Below are positions 17,437 through 26,693 of a stretch of 64,000 nucleotides of DNA, one piece after another. Position numbers and translations under genes: made by a program. The number at the start of each line of letters is the position of its first letter. The first letter of the stretch is position 1. The DNA comes from Silicimonas algicola. Its GTDB lineage: Bacteria; Pseudomonadota; Alphaproteobacteria; Rhodobacterales; Rhodobacteraceae. Under the pieces are notes generated by a model that saw nothing but the letters and a program-made list of their open reading frames with translations, searched no databases and was not told where the DNA came from. Location of the stretch: positions 62,001-126,000 of the forward strand of contig NZ_QGGV01000012.1 in assembly GCF_003148765.1 (NCBI RefSeq). The letters are read 5' to 3'.

Positions 17437-17799
17437 ATGTCACGCGTTAAAGGGGGCACGACCACCCACGCCCGTCACAAGAAGGTCACCGATGCCGCGA
17501 AAGGCTATTATGGCCGCCGCAAGAACACCTTCAAAGTCGCCCGTCAGGCGGTCGACAAGGCGAACCAGTACGCCACGCGCGACCGGAAGGTTCGCAAGCG
17601 CAACTTCCGCGCCCTGTGGATCCAGCGCATCAACGCTGCCGTTCGCGGCCATGACGAGACGCTGACCTATTCGCGCTTCATCAACGGCCTGGCGCTTGCC
17701 GGGATCGAAGTCGACCGCAAGGTCCTCGCCGATCTCGCCGTACACGAGCCCGCCGCCTTCGGCGCGATCGTCGACCAGGCGAAGGCCGCGCTCGCGTAA
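17437..17799 (+). CDS. rplT: 50S ribosomal protein bL20
   Basis: The product is 120 residues. It begins [17 protein letters not shown] and contains [16 protein letters not shown] and the C-terminal globular domain with [19 protein letters not shown]. It binds 23S rRNA early in 50S assembly and in some bacteria represses its own operon. It follows rpmI after 12 bases with a gaggagac ribosome site and is followed by a strong terminator, so rpmI-rplT form one short transcript. Confidence 0.97.
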   Translation: MSRVKGGTTTHARHKKVTDAAKGYYGRRKNTFKVARQAVDKANQYATRDRKVRKRNFRALWIQRINAAVRGHDETLTYSRFINGLALAGIEVDRKVLADLAVHEPAAFGAIVDQAKAALA

Positions 17800-17821
17800 C
17801 GCCGGGAACCCGGACAGTTAG

Positions 17822-17863
17822 AGGACGCCGCGGACCTGAGAGGGTTGCGCGGCGTCCTTCTTT
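17822..17863 (+). terminator. Rho-independent terminator of rpmI-rplT
   Basis: Arms aggacgccgcg (17822-17832) and cgcggcgtcct (17848-17858) form an 11-bp stem with a 15-base loop, followed by tcttt. It lies about 22 bases after the rplT stop. Confidence 0.75.
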
Positions 17864-17876
17864 GAGGGAGGGCAGA

Positions 17877-18320
17877 GTGAGTCAAACCAACCCCATCCAT
17901 CCGGTTGGAATCGACCATGTCGTGTTCCTGGTTACCGACATGCCGCGCGCGCTCGCGTTCTACGAAGGCGTGCTCAACTGCCGGCCCGGGTTCAGCTATC
18001 CGTCGCTCGGGATGGAGCAGGTCTGGTTCGGCTCGGCGCTGATCGTGCTCTGGGACGTGGGCCATCCGGGCGCGGCCGCCGCCGTTCCGCCGGTTTTGGG
18101 CGGGCGCAACGTCGACCACGTGTGCCTCTCCTGCGCGCCCTTCAGCCACGATGCCTTGCGGGATCACCTAGCACAGCATGGCATCGCCATAGAGCGCGAG
18201 GCGATCCACGGCGGAGCGCGCGGGATGGGGGCGTCCTTCTACGTGCGGGATCCGGATGGCAACAAGATCGAGATCAAGGGTCCGCCAGAGCACCCGGATC
18301 TGCCGGGTCCCCATGCATAG
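17877..18320 (+). CDS. VOC-superfamily (glyoxalase/bleomycin-resistance fold) protein
   Basis: The product is 147 residues with a single vicinal-oxygen-chelate domain. It opens with GIDHVVFLVTDMPRALAFYEGVL (His as first metal ligand), has VDHVCLSC in the second half and ends with SFYVRDPDGNKIEIKGP (Glu ligand). Such proteins bind a metal and act as glyoxalases, dioxygenases or resistance proteins; the substrate is unknown. I start at GTG 17877 after a gggaggg ribosome site; TTG 17862 is in frame but lies before that site. The gene overlaps the following lipoprotein gene by eight bases, so the two are coupled. Confidence 0.82.
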   Translation: MSQTNPIHPVGIDHVVFLVTDMPRALAFYEGVLNCRPGFSYPSLGMEQVWFGSALIVLWDVGHPGAAAAVPPVLGGRNVDHVCLSCAPFSHDALRDHLAQHGIAIEREAIHGGARGMGASFYVRDPDGNKIEIKGPPEHPDLPGPHA

Positions 18321-18987
18321 GGTGGCCATACTCCTCTCACTGCTCGTCGCCCTCGGGGGGTGCGGCTTCGCGCCCGAGGTGACCGACCGGAACGCGAACG
18401 TGCTTGTCATCGGCGACTCGATCCTCGCCTGGAACCGGGGCGATGGCACGTCGGTCGCCGATGTCATCGAAAAGCGGATCGGGGCGCCCGTCCTCGACGC
18501 TTCGGTGCCCGGTGCTACCATGCGCGCCTCGGGCGTCCGCGCGGCGGTCGGCCTGTCCATCCCCGGTCAGATCCGCGCGGGCGACTTCGGTACGATCGTC
18601 CTGAACGGCGGCGCGAACGACCTGCGCAACACCTGTGGCTGCTCTGGCTGCGACGCGGTGCTGGACCGGCTGTCGTTGCAGGACTACCCCGCGCTGATCG
18701 CCCGTCTCGCTAATGCGCGCGTCGTCATCGTGGGCTACTACGGTCCCGTACGGGGCGGCGGCGGAAGCTTCTCGAGCTGCTCGGACGAGCTGGCCGAGCT
18801 CGGTCGCCGGCTGTCCCGTCTCGCCTCGTCGAACCCGCGTGTCACCTTCGTGCCGACGCGCGAGGCCATCGACGGCAACCCGGCCTTCTACGACAGCGAC
18901 CGTGTGCATCCGACGCCCGCCGGATCCGAGGTGATCGGAGGCCTCGTCGCGCGGGCCTTGGTTGCAAATGACGGGGCCTCTCGCTAG
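18313..18987 (+). CDS. SGNH/GDSL-type lipoprotein esterase
   Basis: The product is 224 residues. A lipoprotein signal ends LVALGGC with Cys17 as the lipidated residue. The SGNH hydrolase blocks are visible: VIGDSILAW (Ser36) for block I, NGGAND for block III and DRVHPTPAG (His) for block V. It is probably an envelope-anchored esterase or acyl-hydrolase of unknown substrate. The ATG at 18313 lies inside the end of the VOC gene (eight-base overlap), so translation is coupled. Two adjacent Cys pairs (NTCGCSGC) in the middle may form disulfides in the periplasm. pheS follows after 30 bases. Confidence 0.82.
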   Translation: MHRVAILLSLLVALGGCGFAPEVTDRNANVLVIGDSILAWNRGDGTSVADVIEKRIGAPVLDASVPGATMRASGVRAAVGLSIPGQIRAGDFGTIVLNGGANDLRNTCGCSGCDAVLDRLSLQDYPALIARLANARVVIVGYYGPVRGGGGSFSSCSDELAELGRRLSRLASSNPRVTFVPTREAIDGNPAFYDSDRVHPTPAGSEVIGGLVARALVANDGASR

Positions 18988-19017
18988 GGGAAGCGGGACG
19001 GGAAGCGAGGGTCCGGC

Positions 19018-20082
19018 ATGGACGATCTGAGACAGAAATATCTGGGCCGCATTGCCGAGGCAGGGACCGAGGCGGCGCTCGAGGAGCTGCGCCTCGCGGC
19101 CGTCGGAAAGAAGGGCGAAGTCAGCCTCGCCATGCGTGAACTGGGCCGCATGACGCCCGAAGAGCGGCAGGTCGAAGGCCCGCGCCTGAATGCGCTGAAG
19201 GACGAGATCAATTCGGCGCTCGCGGCGAAAAAGGCGGCGCTCGAGGATGCGGCGCTGGACGAGCGCCTGCGCGCCGAGTGGCTGGACGTCACGCTGCCGG
19301 GTCGCCCGCGTCCGCAGGGCACGATCCATCCCGTCAGCCAAGTGACCGAGGAGGTCACCGCCATCCTCGCCGACATGGGCTTCGCAGTGGCCGAGGGCCC
19401 GCAGATCGAGGACGACTGGTATAACTTCGACGCGCTGAACATCCCGTCGCACCACCCGGCGCGGACCGAAATGGACACCTTCTACATGGCGGGCAAGGAC
19501 GGCGACAACCGCCCGCCCCACGTGCTGCGCACCCACACCTCGCCCGTCCAGATCCGCTCGATGCAGCAGCACGGCGCGCCGCTGCGCATCATATGCCCGG
19601 GCCGCGTCTACCGCGCCGACTACGACCAGACCCACACGCCGATGTTCCATCAGGTCGAGGGTCTGGCCATCGACCGCGACATCTCGATGGCGAACCTGAA
19701 GTGGGTGCTGGAGGAGTTCTTCTCGGCCTTCTTCGGCACCAAGGTGAAGACCCGCTTCCGCGCCTCGCACTTTCCCTTCACCGAGCCATCGGCCGAGGTA
19801 GACATCCAGTGCTCCTGGGAAGGCGGCACGGTCCGCGTCGGTGAGGGCGACGGCTGGCTCGAGGTGCTGGGGTCGGGAATGGTGCATCCCAAGGTGCTGC
19901 AGGCAGGTGGAATCGACCCGGCGGTCTGGCAGGGCTTCGCCTTCGGCATGGGCATCGACCGTATGGCGATGCTGAAGTACGGGATTCCGGATCTGCGGGC
20001 GTTCTTCGACTCGGATCTGCGGTGGCTGAGGCACTACGGGTTCAGCGCGCTGCAGGTGCCGACGCTGCATGGGGGGCTTTGA
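19018..20082 (+). CDS. pheS: Phenylalanine--tRNA ligase subunit alpha
   Basis: The product is 354 residues, normal for bacterial PheS. An N-terminal coiled coil (about 1-85) precedes the class II catalytic core with [11 protein letters not shown], the motif 2 region [22 protein letters not shown] and motif 3 [15 protein letters not shown]. It forms an alpha2beta2 enzyme with PheT to charge tRNA-Phe. The stop tga shares its last base with the ATG of a small membrane-protein gene, which in turn overlaps pheT, so pheS-orf-pheT are read as one coupled unit. Confidence 0.97.
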   Translation: MDDLRQKYLGRIAEAGTEAALEELRLAAVGKKGEVSLAMRELGRMTPEERQVEGPRLNALKDEINSALAAKKAALEDAALDERLRAEWLDVTLPGRPRPQGTIHPVSQVTEEVTAILADMGFAVAEGPQIEDDWYNFDALNIPSHHPARTEMDTFYMAGKDGDNRPPHVLRTHTSPVQIRSMQQHGAPLRIICPGRVYRADYDQTHTPMFHQVEGLAIDRDISMANLKWVLEEFFSAFFGTKVKTRFRASHFPFTEPSAEVDIQCSWEGGTVRVGEGDGWLEVLGSGMVHPKVLQAGGIDPAVWQGFAFGMGIDRMAMLKYGIPDLRAFFDSDLRWLRHYGFSALQVPTLHGGL

Positions 20083-20345
20083 TGGCAAATTATCTGAAGG
20101 TCGTTCGCATTCTGGGGTTTTTGCTGCTTGGTTATTCAATCGTGACAATTGCATTGGCCGTCTTCGGAGGCATGTCTGAAGGCATTGGATTTTCTGAGAG
20201 TCTTCGAACCGTAGTATTGAACGATATGTTCACCCTTGAAGGCGTGGCCGCGTATTCGTTCTACACCTTTGTCTTAGGCTTCGCGTTTATTTGGACGGCG
20301 AATATTGTCGGCAATCTTTTAAATAATGCGAGCTCAAAGAAATGA
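20082..20345 (+). CDS. Small membrane protein inserted between pheS and pheT
   Basis: The product is 87 residues with two hydrophobic helices, at about 8-30 (ILGFLLLGYSIVTIALAVFG) and 54-78 (AYSFYTFVLGFAFIWTANIV). I do not recognise the family. It overlaps the pheS stop by one base (tgatg) and the pheT start by four (atga), so it is in perfect register for coupled translation. Its codons are visibly AT-richer than those of pheS and pheT (many ttt, att, aat and tat codons), which suggests later acquisition. A role in translation is not implied; it may be a passenger using the strong pheST expression. Confidence 0.75.
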   Translation: MANYLKVVRILGFLLLGYSIVTIALAVFGGMSEGIGFSESLRTVVLNDMFTLEGVAAYSFYTFVLGFAFIWTANIVGNLLNNASSKK

Positions 20346-22735
20346 AATTCACTCTCTCGTGGCTCCACGAGCACCTCGCCACACCCGCCTCCGTGGACGA
20401 GATCGCCGAGACCCTCACCGACCTCGGGCTGGAGGTGGAAGGCATCGAGAACCCTGCCGACAGGCTCAAGAGCTTCACCCTCGGCAAGGTCCTGAAGGCC
20501 GAGCAGCACCCGGATGCCGACCGTCTCCGCGTCTGCGTGGTCGCCACCGACGAGGGCGAGAAGCAGATCATTTGCGGCGCGCCGAACGCGCGCGAGGGGA
20601 TCACAGTCGTCGTCTGCAAGCCCGGCGACTATGTCCCCGGCATCGACGTGACGCTGTCTGTCGGCAAGATCCGGGGCATCGAGAGCCACGGGATGATGGC
20701 CTCGGAGCGCGAGCTGGAACTGTCCGACGAGCACGACGGCATCATCGAGCTGCCCTCGGGCGAGGTCGGCGAGAGTTTCGTGGACTGGCTGGCGAAGAAC
20801 CGGCCCGAGGCGGTGGACCCGGTGATCGAGATCGCCATCACTCCGAACCGCCCCGACGCGCTCGGCGTCGAGGGGATCGCCCGTGATCTCGCCGCGCGTG
20901 GGATAGGGACGAAGATCGACCGCGGGATCGAGCCGGTGCAGGGCAGCTTCCCCAGCCCCATCGGCGTGACCATCGACGCCGACACGCTGGATGGCGCCCC
21001 CTATTTCGCGGGCCGCGTGATCCGGGGCGTGAAGAACGGGCCTTCGCCCGAGTGGCTGCAGAAGCGTCTGCGCGCCATCGGCCTGCGCCCCATCTCGGCG
21101 CTCGTCGACATCACCAACTTCTTCACCTATGACCGCAACCGCCCGCTGCACGTCTTCGACGCCGACAAGGTTCGGGGAAACCTCCGCGTCCACCGCGCCA
21201 AGGGTGGCGAGACGCTGCTTGCGCTGGACGAGAAGACCTACAGCTTCGAGCCGGGGATGATCGTCATTTCCGATGACCGCGCGCCCGAAAGCATCGCGGG
21301 CGTCATGGGCGGCGAGGAGTCGGGCGTGACCGAAGAGACGGTGAACGTATTCCTCGAAAGCGCCTACTGGGATCCCGTCACCATCGCCAACACGGGCCGC
21401 GCGCTGAAGATCAACTCGGACGCGCGTTACCGTTTCGAACGAGGCGTCGACCCGGCCTTCACCCGTCCGGGGCTGGACGCCGCGACAAGGATGATCCTCG
21501 AGTTGTGCGGCGGAGAGGCCTCCGATGTGGTCGAGGCTGGTGCAGTGCCCGATACGACACGGTCCTACCGTTTGGACACCGCACGGTGTTCCTCGCTCGT
21601 CGGCATGGACATCCCCGAGGCAGAACAGCGCGCGACGCTGAAACGGCTGGGGTTCACGCTCGACGGCGACATGGCGACGCCGCCCTCGTGGAGGCCGGAC
21701 GTGCAGGGCGAGGCGGACCTCGTGGAGGAGGTGGCCCGCATCGCGTCGCTCACCAACCTCCAGCCGACGCCGATGCCGCGCATGACAGCCGGCGTACCGA
21801 AGCCGATCCTGACGCCGATGCAGAAGCGCGAGCAGGTGGCGCGGCGGCTGACGGCGGCGCTTGGCTACAACGAGTGCGTGACCTACAGCTTCATCGACGA
21901 GACGGCGGCAGCCCTTTTCGGCGGAGCGGAAGGCAGGCGGGTCGCCAACCCGATCTCGTCCGAGATGACGCACATGCGACCCTCGCTTCTGCCAGGCCTG
22001 TTGCGGGCGGCGGCGCGAAACCAGGCGCGCGGCTTCCAGGACCTGGCGCTCTTTGAAGTCGGCGCGATCTTCCACGGCGGTGAACCGGGCGAGCAGGAGA
22101 TGCTGCTGACCGGCATCCGCGTGGGTGCGACGGGGCCCAAGGAGGTCCACGGGACACGCCGCCCGGTCGACGTCTACGACGCCAAGGCCGACGCCGAGGC
22201 GGTGCTGTCGGCGCTCGGCGCGCCCGCGCGCGTCCAGTATCCGCGTGGCGCCAAGGGCTGGTGGCATCCCGGGCGGTCGTCGCGCATCACTCTCGGCCCC
22301 AAGATCGTACTCGCGGCCTTCGGTGAATTGCACCCGAAGGTCCTGCGTGCGCTCGACGTGAAGGGTCCGGTAGTGGGCTTCAGCGTCCATATCGCCGCGA
22401 TCCCCGAGCCGAAGAACACCAGTGCCTCGCGTGGGGCCCTCGCGATCAGCGACCTGCAGGCGGTGGAGCGGGACTTCGCCTTCGTCCTCGACGCGGGTGT
22501 GGAGGCGATCGACGTCGTGAACGCGGCCCTGGGCGCGGACAAGGCGCTGATCGACGAGGTGCGCGTCTTCGACGAGTTCGTGGGCGGCAGCCTCGGCGTT
22601 GGAAAGAAGTCGCTCGCCATCGCCGTGCGTTTGCAGCCGCGAGAGGCGACGCTAACCGAGGACCAGATCGAGGCCGTGGGCCGTACCATCGTCGAGAAGG
22701 TGGGCAAGGCGACGGGCGGCGTCCTGCGAGGGTAA
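20342..22735 (+). CDS. pheT: Phenylalanine--tRNA ligase subunit beta
   Basis: The product is 797 residues, full length for PheT. Domains read in order: an N-terminal tRNA-binding (EMAP/OB) domain at about 40-150 with EQHPDADRLRVC, the B3/B4 editing domain (about 200-400) with FFTYDRNRPLHVFDADKV, the B5 domain (about 400-480), the catalytic-like core and the C-terminal anticodon-binding FDX-ACB domain (about 700-797) with ERDFAFVLDAGVEA. It provides editing and tRNA binding to the alpha2beta2 enzyme. The start ATG overlaps the stop of the preceding small gene (atga). It is the last gene of this run. Confidence 0.97.
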   Translation: MKFTLSWLHEHLATPASVDEIAETLTDLGLEVEGIENPADRLKSFTLGKVLKAEQHPDADRLRVCVVATDEGEKQIICGAPNAREGITVVVCKPGDYVPGIDVTLSVGKIRGIESHGMMASERELELSDEHDGIIELPSGEVGESFVDWLAKNRPEAVDPVIEIAITPNRPDALGVEGIARDLAARGIGTKIDRGIEPVQGSFPSPIGVTIDADTLDGAPYFAGRVIRGVKNGPSPEWLQKRLRAIGLRPISALVDITNFFTYDRNRPLHVFDADKVRGNLRVHRAKGGETLLALDEKTYSFEPGMIVISDDRAPESIAGVMGGEESGVTEETVNVFLESAYWDPVTIANTGRALKINSDARYRFERGVDPAFTRPGLDAATRMILELCGGEASDVVEAGAVPDTTRSYRLDTARCSSLVGMDIPEAEQRATLKRLGFTLDGDMATPPSWRPDVQGEADLVEEVARIASLTNLQPTPMPRMTAGVPKPILTPMQKREQVARRLTAALGYNECVTYSFIDETAAALFGGAEGRRVANPISSEMTHMRPSLLPGLLRAAARNQARGFQDLALFEVGAIFHGGEPGEQEMLLTGIRVGATGPKEVHGTRRPVDVYDAKADAEAVLSALGAPARVQYPRGAKGWWHPGRSSRITLGPKIVLAAFGELHPKVLRALDVKGPVVGFSVHIAAIPEPKNTSASRGALAISDLQAVERDFAFVLDAGVEAIDVVNAALGADKALIDEVRVFDEFVGGSLGVGKKSLAIAVRLQPREATLTEDQIEAVGRTIVEKVGKATGGVLRG

Positions 22736-22897
22736 GTGCAGGCGAAAGAGCTAAGGTCGGCGCTCTGACGCGCCGGTCCAAACATTCCCATTGCAACAGT
22801 ACCGTATGAGGCTAAAGGATTGTTCGCGCAAACAATGTGTGAACAGCCGTGGCGAAGCATTGGCGTCCCGTCTGAAACACTCAGCAAGAGGGATAAC

Positions 22898-23326
22898 ATG
22901 ATAAACGAATTCAAGGATTTCATCGCCAAGGGCAATGTCATGGACATGGCCGTCGGCATCATTATCGGTGCGGCCTTCACGGCCATCGTCACGTCTCTGG
23001 TGGATGACTTGATCAACCCGATCATCGGGCTTTTCACCGGCGGAGTCGACTTCAGCAACCTGTTCTGGGTCATGGGCGGCGGCGAGTATGCCAGCCTCGC
23101 GCAGGCGCGCGACGCAGGGGCGACGGTCTTTGCCTACGGCTCGTTCTTCACGGCCGTAATCAACTTCCTCATCATCGCATGGGTCGTGTTCATGCTGGTG
23201 AAGATGGTGAACCGCGTGAAGGCATCGGCGGTCCGGCCCGACGACGTCGCGCCCGAAGTCGATACCGGCCCCTCGGAGAAGGACCTTCTGATCGACATCC
23301 GGGACGCGCTTCGCCTACGCGCCTGA
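22898..23326 (+). CDS. mscL: Large-conductance mechanosensitive channel MscL
   Basis: The product is 142 residues with the MscL layout: an N-terminal amphipathic helix [20 protein letters not shown], the pore helix TM1 ([21 protein letters not shown]), a periplasmic loop, TM2 ([20 protein letters not shown]) and a charged cytoplasmic helix at the C-terminus. It is a homopentameric emergency valve that opens on hypo-osmotic shock. I start at ATG 22898, where the family consensus begins, after an aagagg ribosome site. It is transcribed alone and shares a bidirectional terminator with ald. Confidence 0.95.
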   Translation: MINEFKDFIAKGNVMDMAVGIIIGAAFTAIVTSLVDDLINPIIGLFTGGVDFSNLFWVMGGGEYASLAQARDAGATVFAYGSFFTAVINFLIIAWVVFMLVKMVNRVKASAVRPDDVAPEVDTGPSEKDLLIDIRDALRLRA

Positions 23327-23345
23327 CATATCTGCAGAACGGCGA

Positions 23346-23372
23346 AAGGCCCGCCAGTTCGGCGGGCCTTTT
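23346..23372. terminator. Bidirectional terminator between mscL and ald
   Basis: Arms aaggcccgcc (23346-23355) and ggcgggcctt (23361-23370) form a 10-bp GC-rich stem with a five-base loop. T-runs follow on both strands, so it can end mscL on the plus strand and ald on the minus strand. Confidence 0.75.
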
Positions 23373-24490
23373 CACATTCGGATGGCCTGTTCCGCGGGGA
23401 CGGACTCGAGGCCGAGGGCTCTGCCGACAGCGGCATAGGTGAGGGTCCCGGCGTGAACGTTCAGTCCGGCGCGCAGGTGCGGGTCCTCGGAACAGGCGAC
23501 GCGCCATCCCTTGTCGGCGAGCGCCAGAAGGAAGGGCATCGTCGCGTTCGTCAGCGCGATGGTCGAGGTCCGCGCGACGGCACCCGGCATGTTCGCCACG
23601 CAATAATGCATTATCCCGTCGACTTCATAGATCGGGTTCTCGTGGGTGGTGGCTTTCGAGGTCTCGAAGCACCCGCCTTGGTCGATGGCCACGTCGACGA
23701 CGGCTGCCCCGCGCTTCATCGTCGAAAGGTCTGCGCGACTGACGATCTTGGGTGCGGCGGCGCCGGGGATCAGCACGGCGCCAATCACCATGTCCGCCGT
23801 GGCGATCAGTTCGGCTGTTGCCGCGGCACTGGCGAAGCGATTACGGAAGTCGCGCGAGAAGACGTCGTCGAGGTAGCGCAGGCGCGTCAGCGAGCGGTCG
23901 AGCACCGTGACGTTCGCGCCCATTCCGGCCGCCACACGGGCGGCGTTGGTGCCGACGACACCGCCGCCGATCACTACGACCTCGGCCGGCCCGACGCCCG
24001 GCACGCCACCAAGAAGGACGCCGCGTCCGCCGTTGGCTTTCTGAAGAGTCCATGCGCCGACCTGGGGCGCAAGTCGACCCGCAACCTCGGACATGGGTGC
24101 CAGAAGCGGCAGGCCGCCACCCGCGTCAGTTACCGTCTCATAGGCGATGCAGGTCGCGCCGGAAGCCAGGAGGTCGCGCGTCTGGTCCGGATCGGGAGCG
24201 AGGTGGAGGTAGGTGAACAGAACCTGGCCCTCGCGAAGCATCGCACGCTCGACCGCCTGCGGTTCCTTCACCTTCACGATCATGTCGGCCTCGGCGAAGA
24301 TTTGCGCCGCACCGGTGGCAATGTTTGCACCCTGCGCGACGTAATCGGCGTCTTCGAAGCCCGCGCCCAGGCCAGCCCCGGTCTCGATCAGGACGGCGTG
24401 ACCGTGACGCACAGCCTCGCCGGCGGTCGAGGGGGTCATGCCCACCCGGAACTCCTGCGGCTTGATCTCTTTCGGGCAACCGATCTTCAT
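23372..24490 (-). CDS. ald: Alanine dehydrogenase
   Basis: The product is 372 residues, typical for Ald. The N-terminus [20 protein letters not shown], the KVKEPQ segment with the catalytic Lys, the TYLHLAPD segment with the catalytic His and the NAD-binding [20 protein letters not shown] are all present. It interconverts L-alanine and pyruvate plus ammonia with NAD. An Lrp/AsnC regulator is divergently transcribed directly upstream, the classical arrangement for ald control. The gene ends in a terminator shared with mscL. Confidence 0.96.
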   Translation of the reverse strand: MKIGCPKEIKPQEFRVGMTPSTAGEAVRHGHAVLIETGAGLGAGFEDADYVAQGANIATGAAQIFAEADMIVKVKEPQAVERAMLREGQVLFTYLHLAPDPDQTRDLLASGATCIAYETVTDAGGGLPLLAPMSEVAGRLAPQVGAWTLQKANGGRGVLLGGVPGVGPAEVVVIGGGVVGTNAARVAAGMGANVTVLDRSLTRLRYLDDVFSRDFRNRFASAAATAELIATADMVIGAVLIPGAAAPKIVSRADLSTMKRGAAVVDVAIDQGGCFETSKATTHENPIYEVDGIMHYCVANMPGAVARTSTIALTNATMPFLLALADKGWRVACSEDPHLRAGLNVHAGTLTYAAVGRALGLESVPAEQAIRM

Positions 24491-24617
24491 TTCGCACTCC
24501 TTGTGTTGCGTGGAGTATCGGCGGAATCGGATGCAAGCTGTGTCTTTTCTGAAGCTGCCAAAGTCGCTATCACGAAAGAACCTTCGGATGGTTCAGGGAA
24601 TTGACGGAGATTCTTGC

Positions 24618-25082
24618 GTGTTGATTGAACTGGACGCGACAGATGCCCGCATCCTCGCAACGCTTCAAAAACGAGGCCGCATCAGCAATGCGGAACTCTC
24701 CGAGACGGTGAACCTGTCCGCTTCTGCGTGCCATAGGCGGGTACAGCGACTGGAAGAAGCAGGTGTCATTCTGGGCTATGTCGCCTTGCTCGATCCTAAA
24801 AGGCTCGAACGCTCGACGGTGGTCTTCGTCGAGATCACGCTGTCTGGCCAGACGGACGAAGTGCTTGACGCCTTCGAACGCGAAGTACGGCTGATCCCCG
24901 ACGTCCTTGAATGTCACCTCATGGCGGGGACGGCCGACTATCTTCTGAAAGTGGTGGCGGCCGATACCGAAGACTTCGCCCGCATCCACCGCAAGAAGCT
25001 CGCACGGTTGCCCGGCGTCGCGCAGATGCACTCGTCCTTTTCGCTCCGCACCGTGCGGCATACCACGGCGCTGCCAGTCTAG
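24618..25082 (+). CDS. Lrp/AsnC-family regulator, probable ald activator
   Basis: The product is 154 residues. The winged helix-turn-helix is at about 5-55 (ELDATDARILATLQKRGRISNAELSE then NLSASACHRRVQRLEEAGVI), and the C-terminal RAM ligand-binding domain follows (about 70-145). I place the start at GTG 24618, eight bases after a ggaga site; ATG 24588 is in frame and would add ten residues. It is divergent from ald across about 127 bases, which should hold the shared operator. By analogy with AldR/Lrp-type regulators it probably senses alanine and activates ald. Its stop is four bases from the convergent osmC-like gene. Confidence 0.87.
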   Translation: MLIELDATDARILATLQKRGRISNAELSETVNLSASACHRRVQRLEEAGVILGYVALLDPKRLERSTVVFVEITLSGQTDEVLDAFEREVRLIPDVLECHLMAGTADYLLKVVAADTEDFARIHRKKLARLPGVAQMHSSFSLRTVRHTTALPV

Positions 25083-25085
25083 GAG

Positions 25086-25502
25086 TCAGGCGGTTTCGAC
25101 AACCTCGAAGTCGTGTGTGACGGTTGCGGTCTTCTCGAGCATCATCGTGGCCGAGCAATACTTCTCGACCGACAGGTCGATGGCGCGCTTCACGCGCTCT
25201 TCGGACAAGCCCCGCCCCTTGACGACGAAGTGCATGTGGATCCGCGTAAAGACCTTGGGAGGCTCGGGCGCACGGTCGGCGTCGAGTTCGACGATGACAT
25301 CCTCGATCTGCTGGCGGCCCTTCTTCAGGATTTCGACCACGTCCCAGGCCGAGCAGCTTCCCGCGCCTAAAAGCACCAGTTCCATCGCGGAGGGACCGGG
25401 CTTCGGTGCGTTGCCGTCCGCAGTTCCGATCACGATCGAATGGCCGCTTTCGGTCTGGCCTGTGAAGGTCTTGTTGCCGAGCCAGGTGATCGTGGACTTC
25501 AT
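25086..25502 (-). CDS. OsmC-family peroxiredoxin-like protein
   Basis: The product is 138 residues of the OsmC/YhfA fold. The two redox cysteines are Cys50 in LLGAGSCSAWDVV and Cys116 in SVEKYCSATMML, in the usual 66-residue spacing range, so it can reduce organic hydroperoxides. The subgroup looks closer to YhfA than to Ohr. The ATG at 25500-25502 starts MKSTITWLGN directly. It lies downstream of rpsU on the same strand but is separated from it by a terminator, and it is convergent with the Lrp gene. Confidence 0.87.
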   Translation of the reverse strand: MKSTITWLGNKTFTGQTESGHSIVIGTADGNAPKPGPSAMELVLLGAGSCSAWDVVEILKKGRQQIEDVIVELDADRAPEPPKVFTRIHMHFVVKGRGLSEERVKRAIDLSVEKYCSATMMLEKTATVTHDFEVVETA

Positions 25503-25595
25503 GCGCGCTCTCCGCTGTGACGGAGGTGACTTACGTCCACTGTCACGGGCAGGCAAGGGCGCGCCGGTGTCTCTGTCGAAGCGGGGGGCGCTGGA

Positions 25596-25627
25596 AACAA
25601 CAAACCCCCGGGCAGGGCCACGGGGGT
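25596..25627 (-). terminator. Rho-independent terminator of rpsU
   Basis: On the minus strand acccccg (25627-25621) pairs with cgggggt (25610-25604) around a ten-base GC-rich loop that can itself pair (ggccctgccc). A T-rich stretch tttgttgttt follows. It lies about 50 bases after the rpsU stop. Confidence 0.6.
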
Positions 25628-25677
25628 CGTCGTTCGGTGGTTCGGTCCAGGACCATGCCACCCAGGTGTTCAGAAGC

Positions 25678-25884
25678 CTAGAGAAGGCCCTCGCGCTGCG
25701 CCTTCTTGCGCGCAAGCTTGCGGGCGCGGCGGATGGCCTCGGCCTTCTCGCGCGCTTTCTTCTCGGAGGGCTTCTCGAAATGTTGCCGAAGCTTCATCTC
25801 ACGGAATACGCCCTCACGCTGCAGCTTTTTCTTCAGGGCACGAAGCGCCTGATCGACGTTGTTGTCGCGAACACTGACCTGCAT
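25678..25884 (-). CDS. rpsU: 30S ribosomal protein bS21
   Basis: The product is 68 residues, highly basic. It begins [20 protein letters not shown] and ends in an Arg/Lys-rich helix with [15 protein letters not shown], the normal bS21 form. It sits near the anti-Shine-Dalgarno end of 16S rRNA in the small subunit. A good promoter precedes it and a terminator follows, so it is a single-gene transcript. It is divergent from COQ9, a neighbourhood common in alphaproteobacteria. Confidence 0.97.
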   Translation of the reverse strand: MQVSVRDNNVDQALRALKKKLQREGVFREMKLRQHFEKPSEKKAREKAEAIRRARKLARKKAQREGLL

Positions 25885-25938
25885 GTGGTTGTCACCACCT
25901 TTCTAAGTTAGAGTTGCACAGAATTTGCAGGAAGTGGC

Positions 25939-25967
25939 CCTATAGCAGGGGCGCGCTAGCTTGTAAA
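25939..25967 (-). promoter_or_regulatory. Predicted sigma70 promoter of rpsU
   Basis: On the minus strand a -35 box tttaca (25967-25962) and a -10 box tatagg (25944-25939) have 17 bases between them. The predicted start near 25932 leaves a leader of about 48 bases before the rpsU ATG, with aaaggtgg as ribosome site. Confidence 0.6.
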
Positions 25968-25991
25968 CTGCATGCATTCCCGGAGGTTTCC

Positions 25992-26693
25992 ATGACCAAG
26001 ACCCTTCCGACGGATCCCCGTCTTGAAGCGCTTCTCGACGCCGCACTCGACCACGTCCCGTTCGACGGCTGGTCGCCCGCGACTTTCCGCGCGGCCACAA
26101 GCGAGGCCGGAATGACAGAAGCGGAAGCGAAGGCGCTGGCGCCGCGTGGCGCGATCGACCTCGCCGTCGCCCTGCATCGGAGGGGCGACCGTGCTATGGT
26201 CGAGAAGATGGCGTCGGTCGGCAGTGTCGACATGCGCTATCGCGACCGCGTGTCCGCCGCCCTGCATTACCGGGTCGAGGCCTTGCCGGACCGCGAAGTG
26301 GCTCGAAAGTCGTCTGCGTTGTTTTCGCTTCCGACACACGCGGCAGAGGGCGCGAAATTGATCTGGGAGACGTCGGACGCGATCTGGACTGCGCTTGGCG
26401 ACACGTCGCGCGACGGAAACTGGTATTCCAAGCGCGCAACCTTGTCGGCGGTCTGGGGGTCGGTGGTCCTGTACTGGCTCGGCGATGACAGCATCGGACA
26501 CGAGCGGACGAAGGAGTTCATCGACCGCCGCATCGACAACGTGATGTCTGTCGAGGAGATAAAGGGCCGGCTGCGGAAGAACCCGCTGACGAAGCCGCTG
26601 ATGGAGATCCAGGCGGCGATCATGGGGCGGGTCAAGGCGCCCTCCCGCGCCGACCGTTCGAATCTGCCTGGTCGCTGGTCGCCGGACACCTGA
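25992..26693 (+). CDS. COQ9-family ubiquinone biosynthesis protein
   Basis: The product is 233 residues. The N-terminal part resembles a TetR-like helix-turn-helix (DALDHVPFDGWSPATFRAA), and the C-terminal part carries the COQ9 signature with LPTHAAEGAKLIWETSDAIW, YSKRATLSAVWGSVVLYWLGD and FIDRRIDNVMSVEEIKG. In mitochondria COQ9 binds lipid and helps COQ7 hydroxylate the quinone precursor; alphaproteobacterial homologues have the same predicted role. The ATG at 25992 follows a cggaggt ribosome site. Its stop overlaps the ATG of the quinone oxidoreductase gene. Confidence 0.88.
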   Translation: MTKTLPTDPRLEALLDAALDHVPFDGWSPATFRAATSEAGMTEAEAKALAPRGAIDLAVALHRRGDRAMVEKMASVGSVDMRYRDRVSAALHYRVEALPDREVARKSSALFSLPTHAAEGAKLIWETSDAIWTALGDTSRDGNWYSKRATLSAVWGSVVLYWLGDDSIGHERTKEFIDRRIDNVMSVEEIKGRLRKNPLTKPLMEIQAAIMGRVKAPSRADRSNLPGRWSPDT

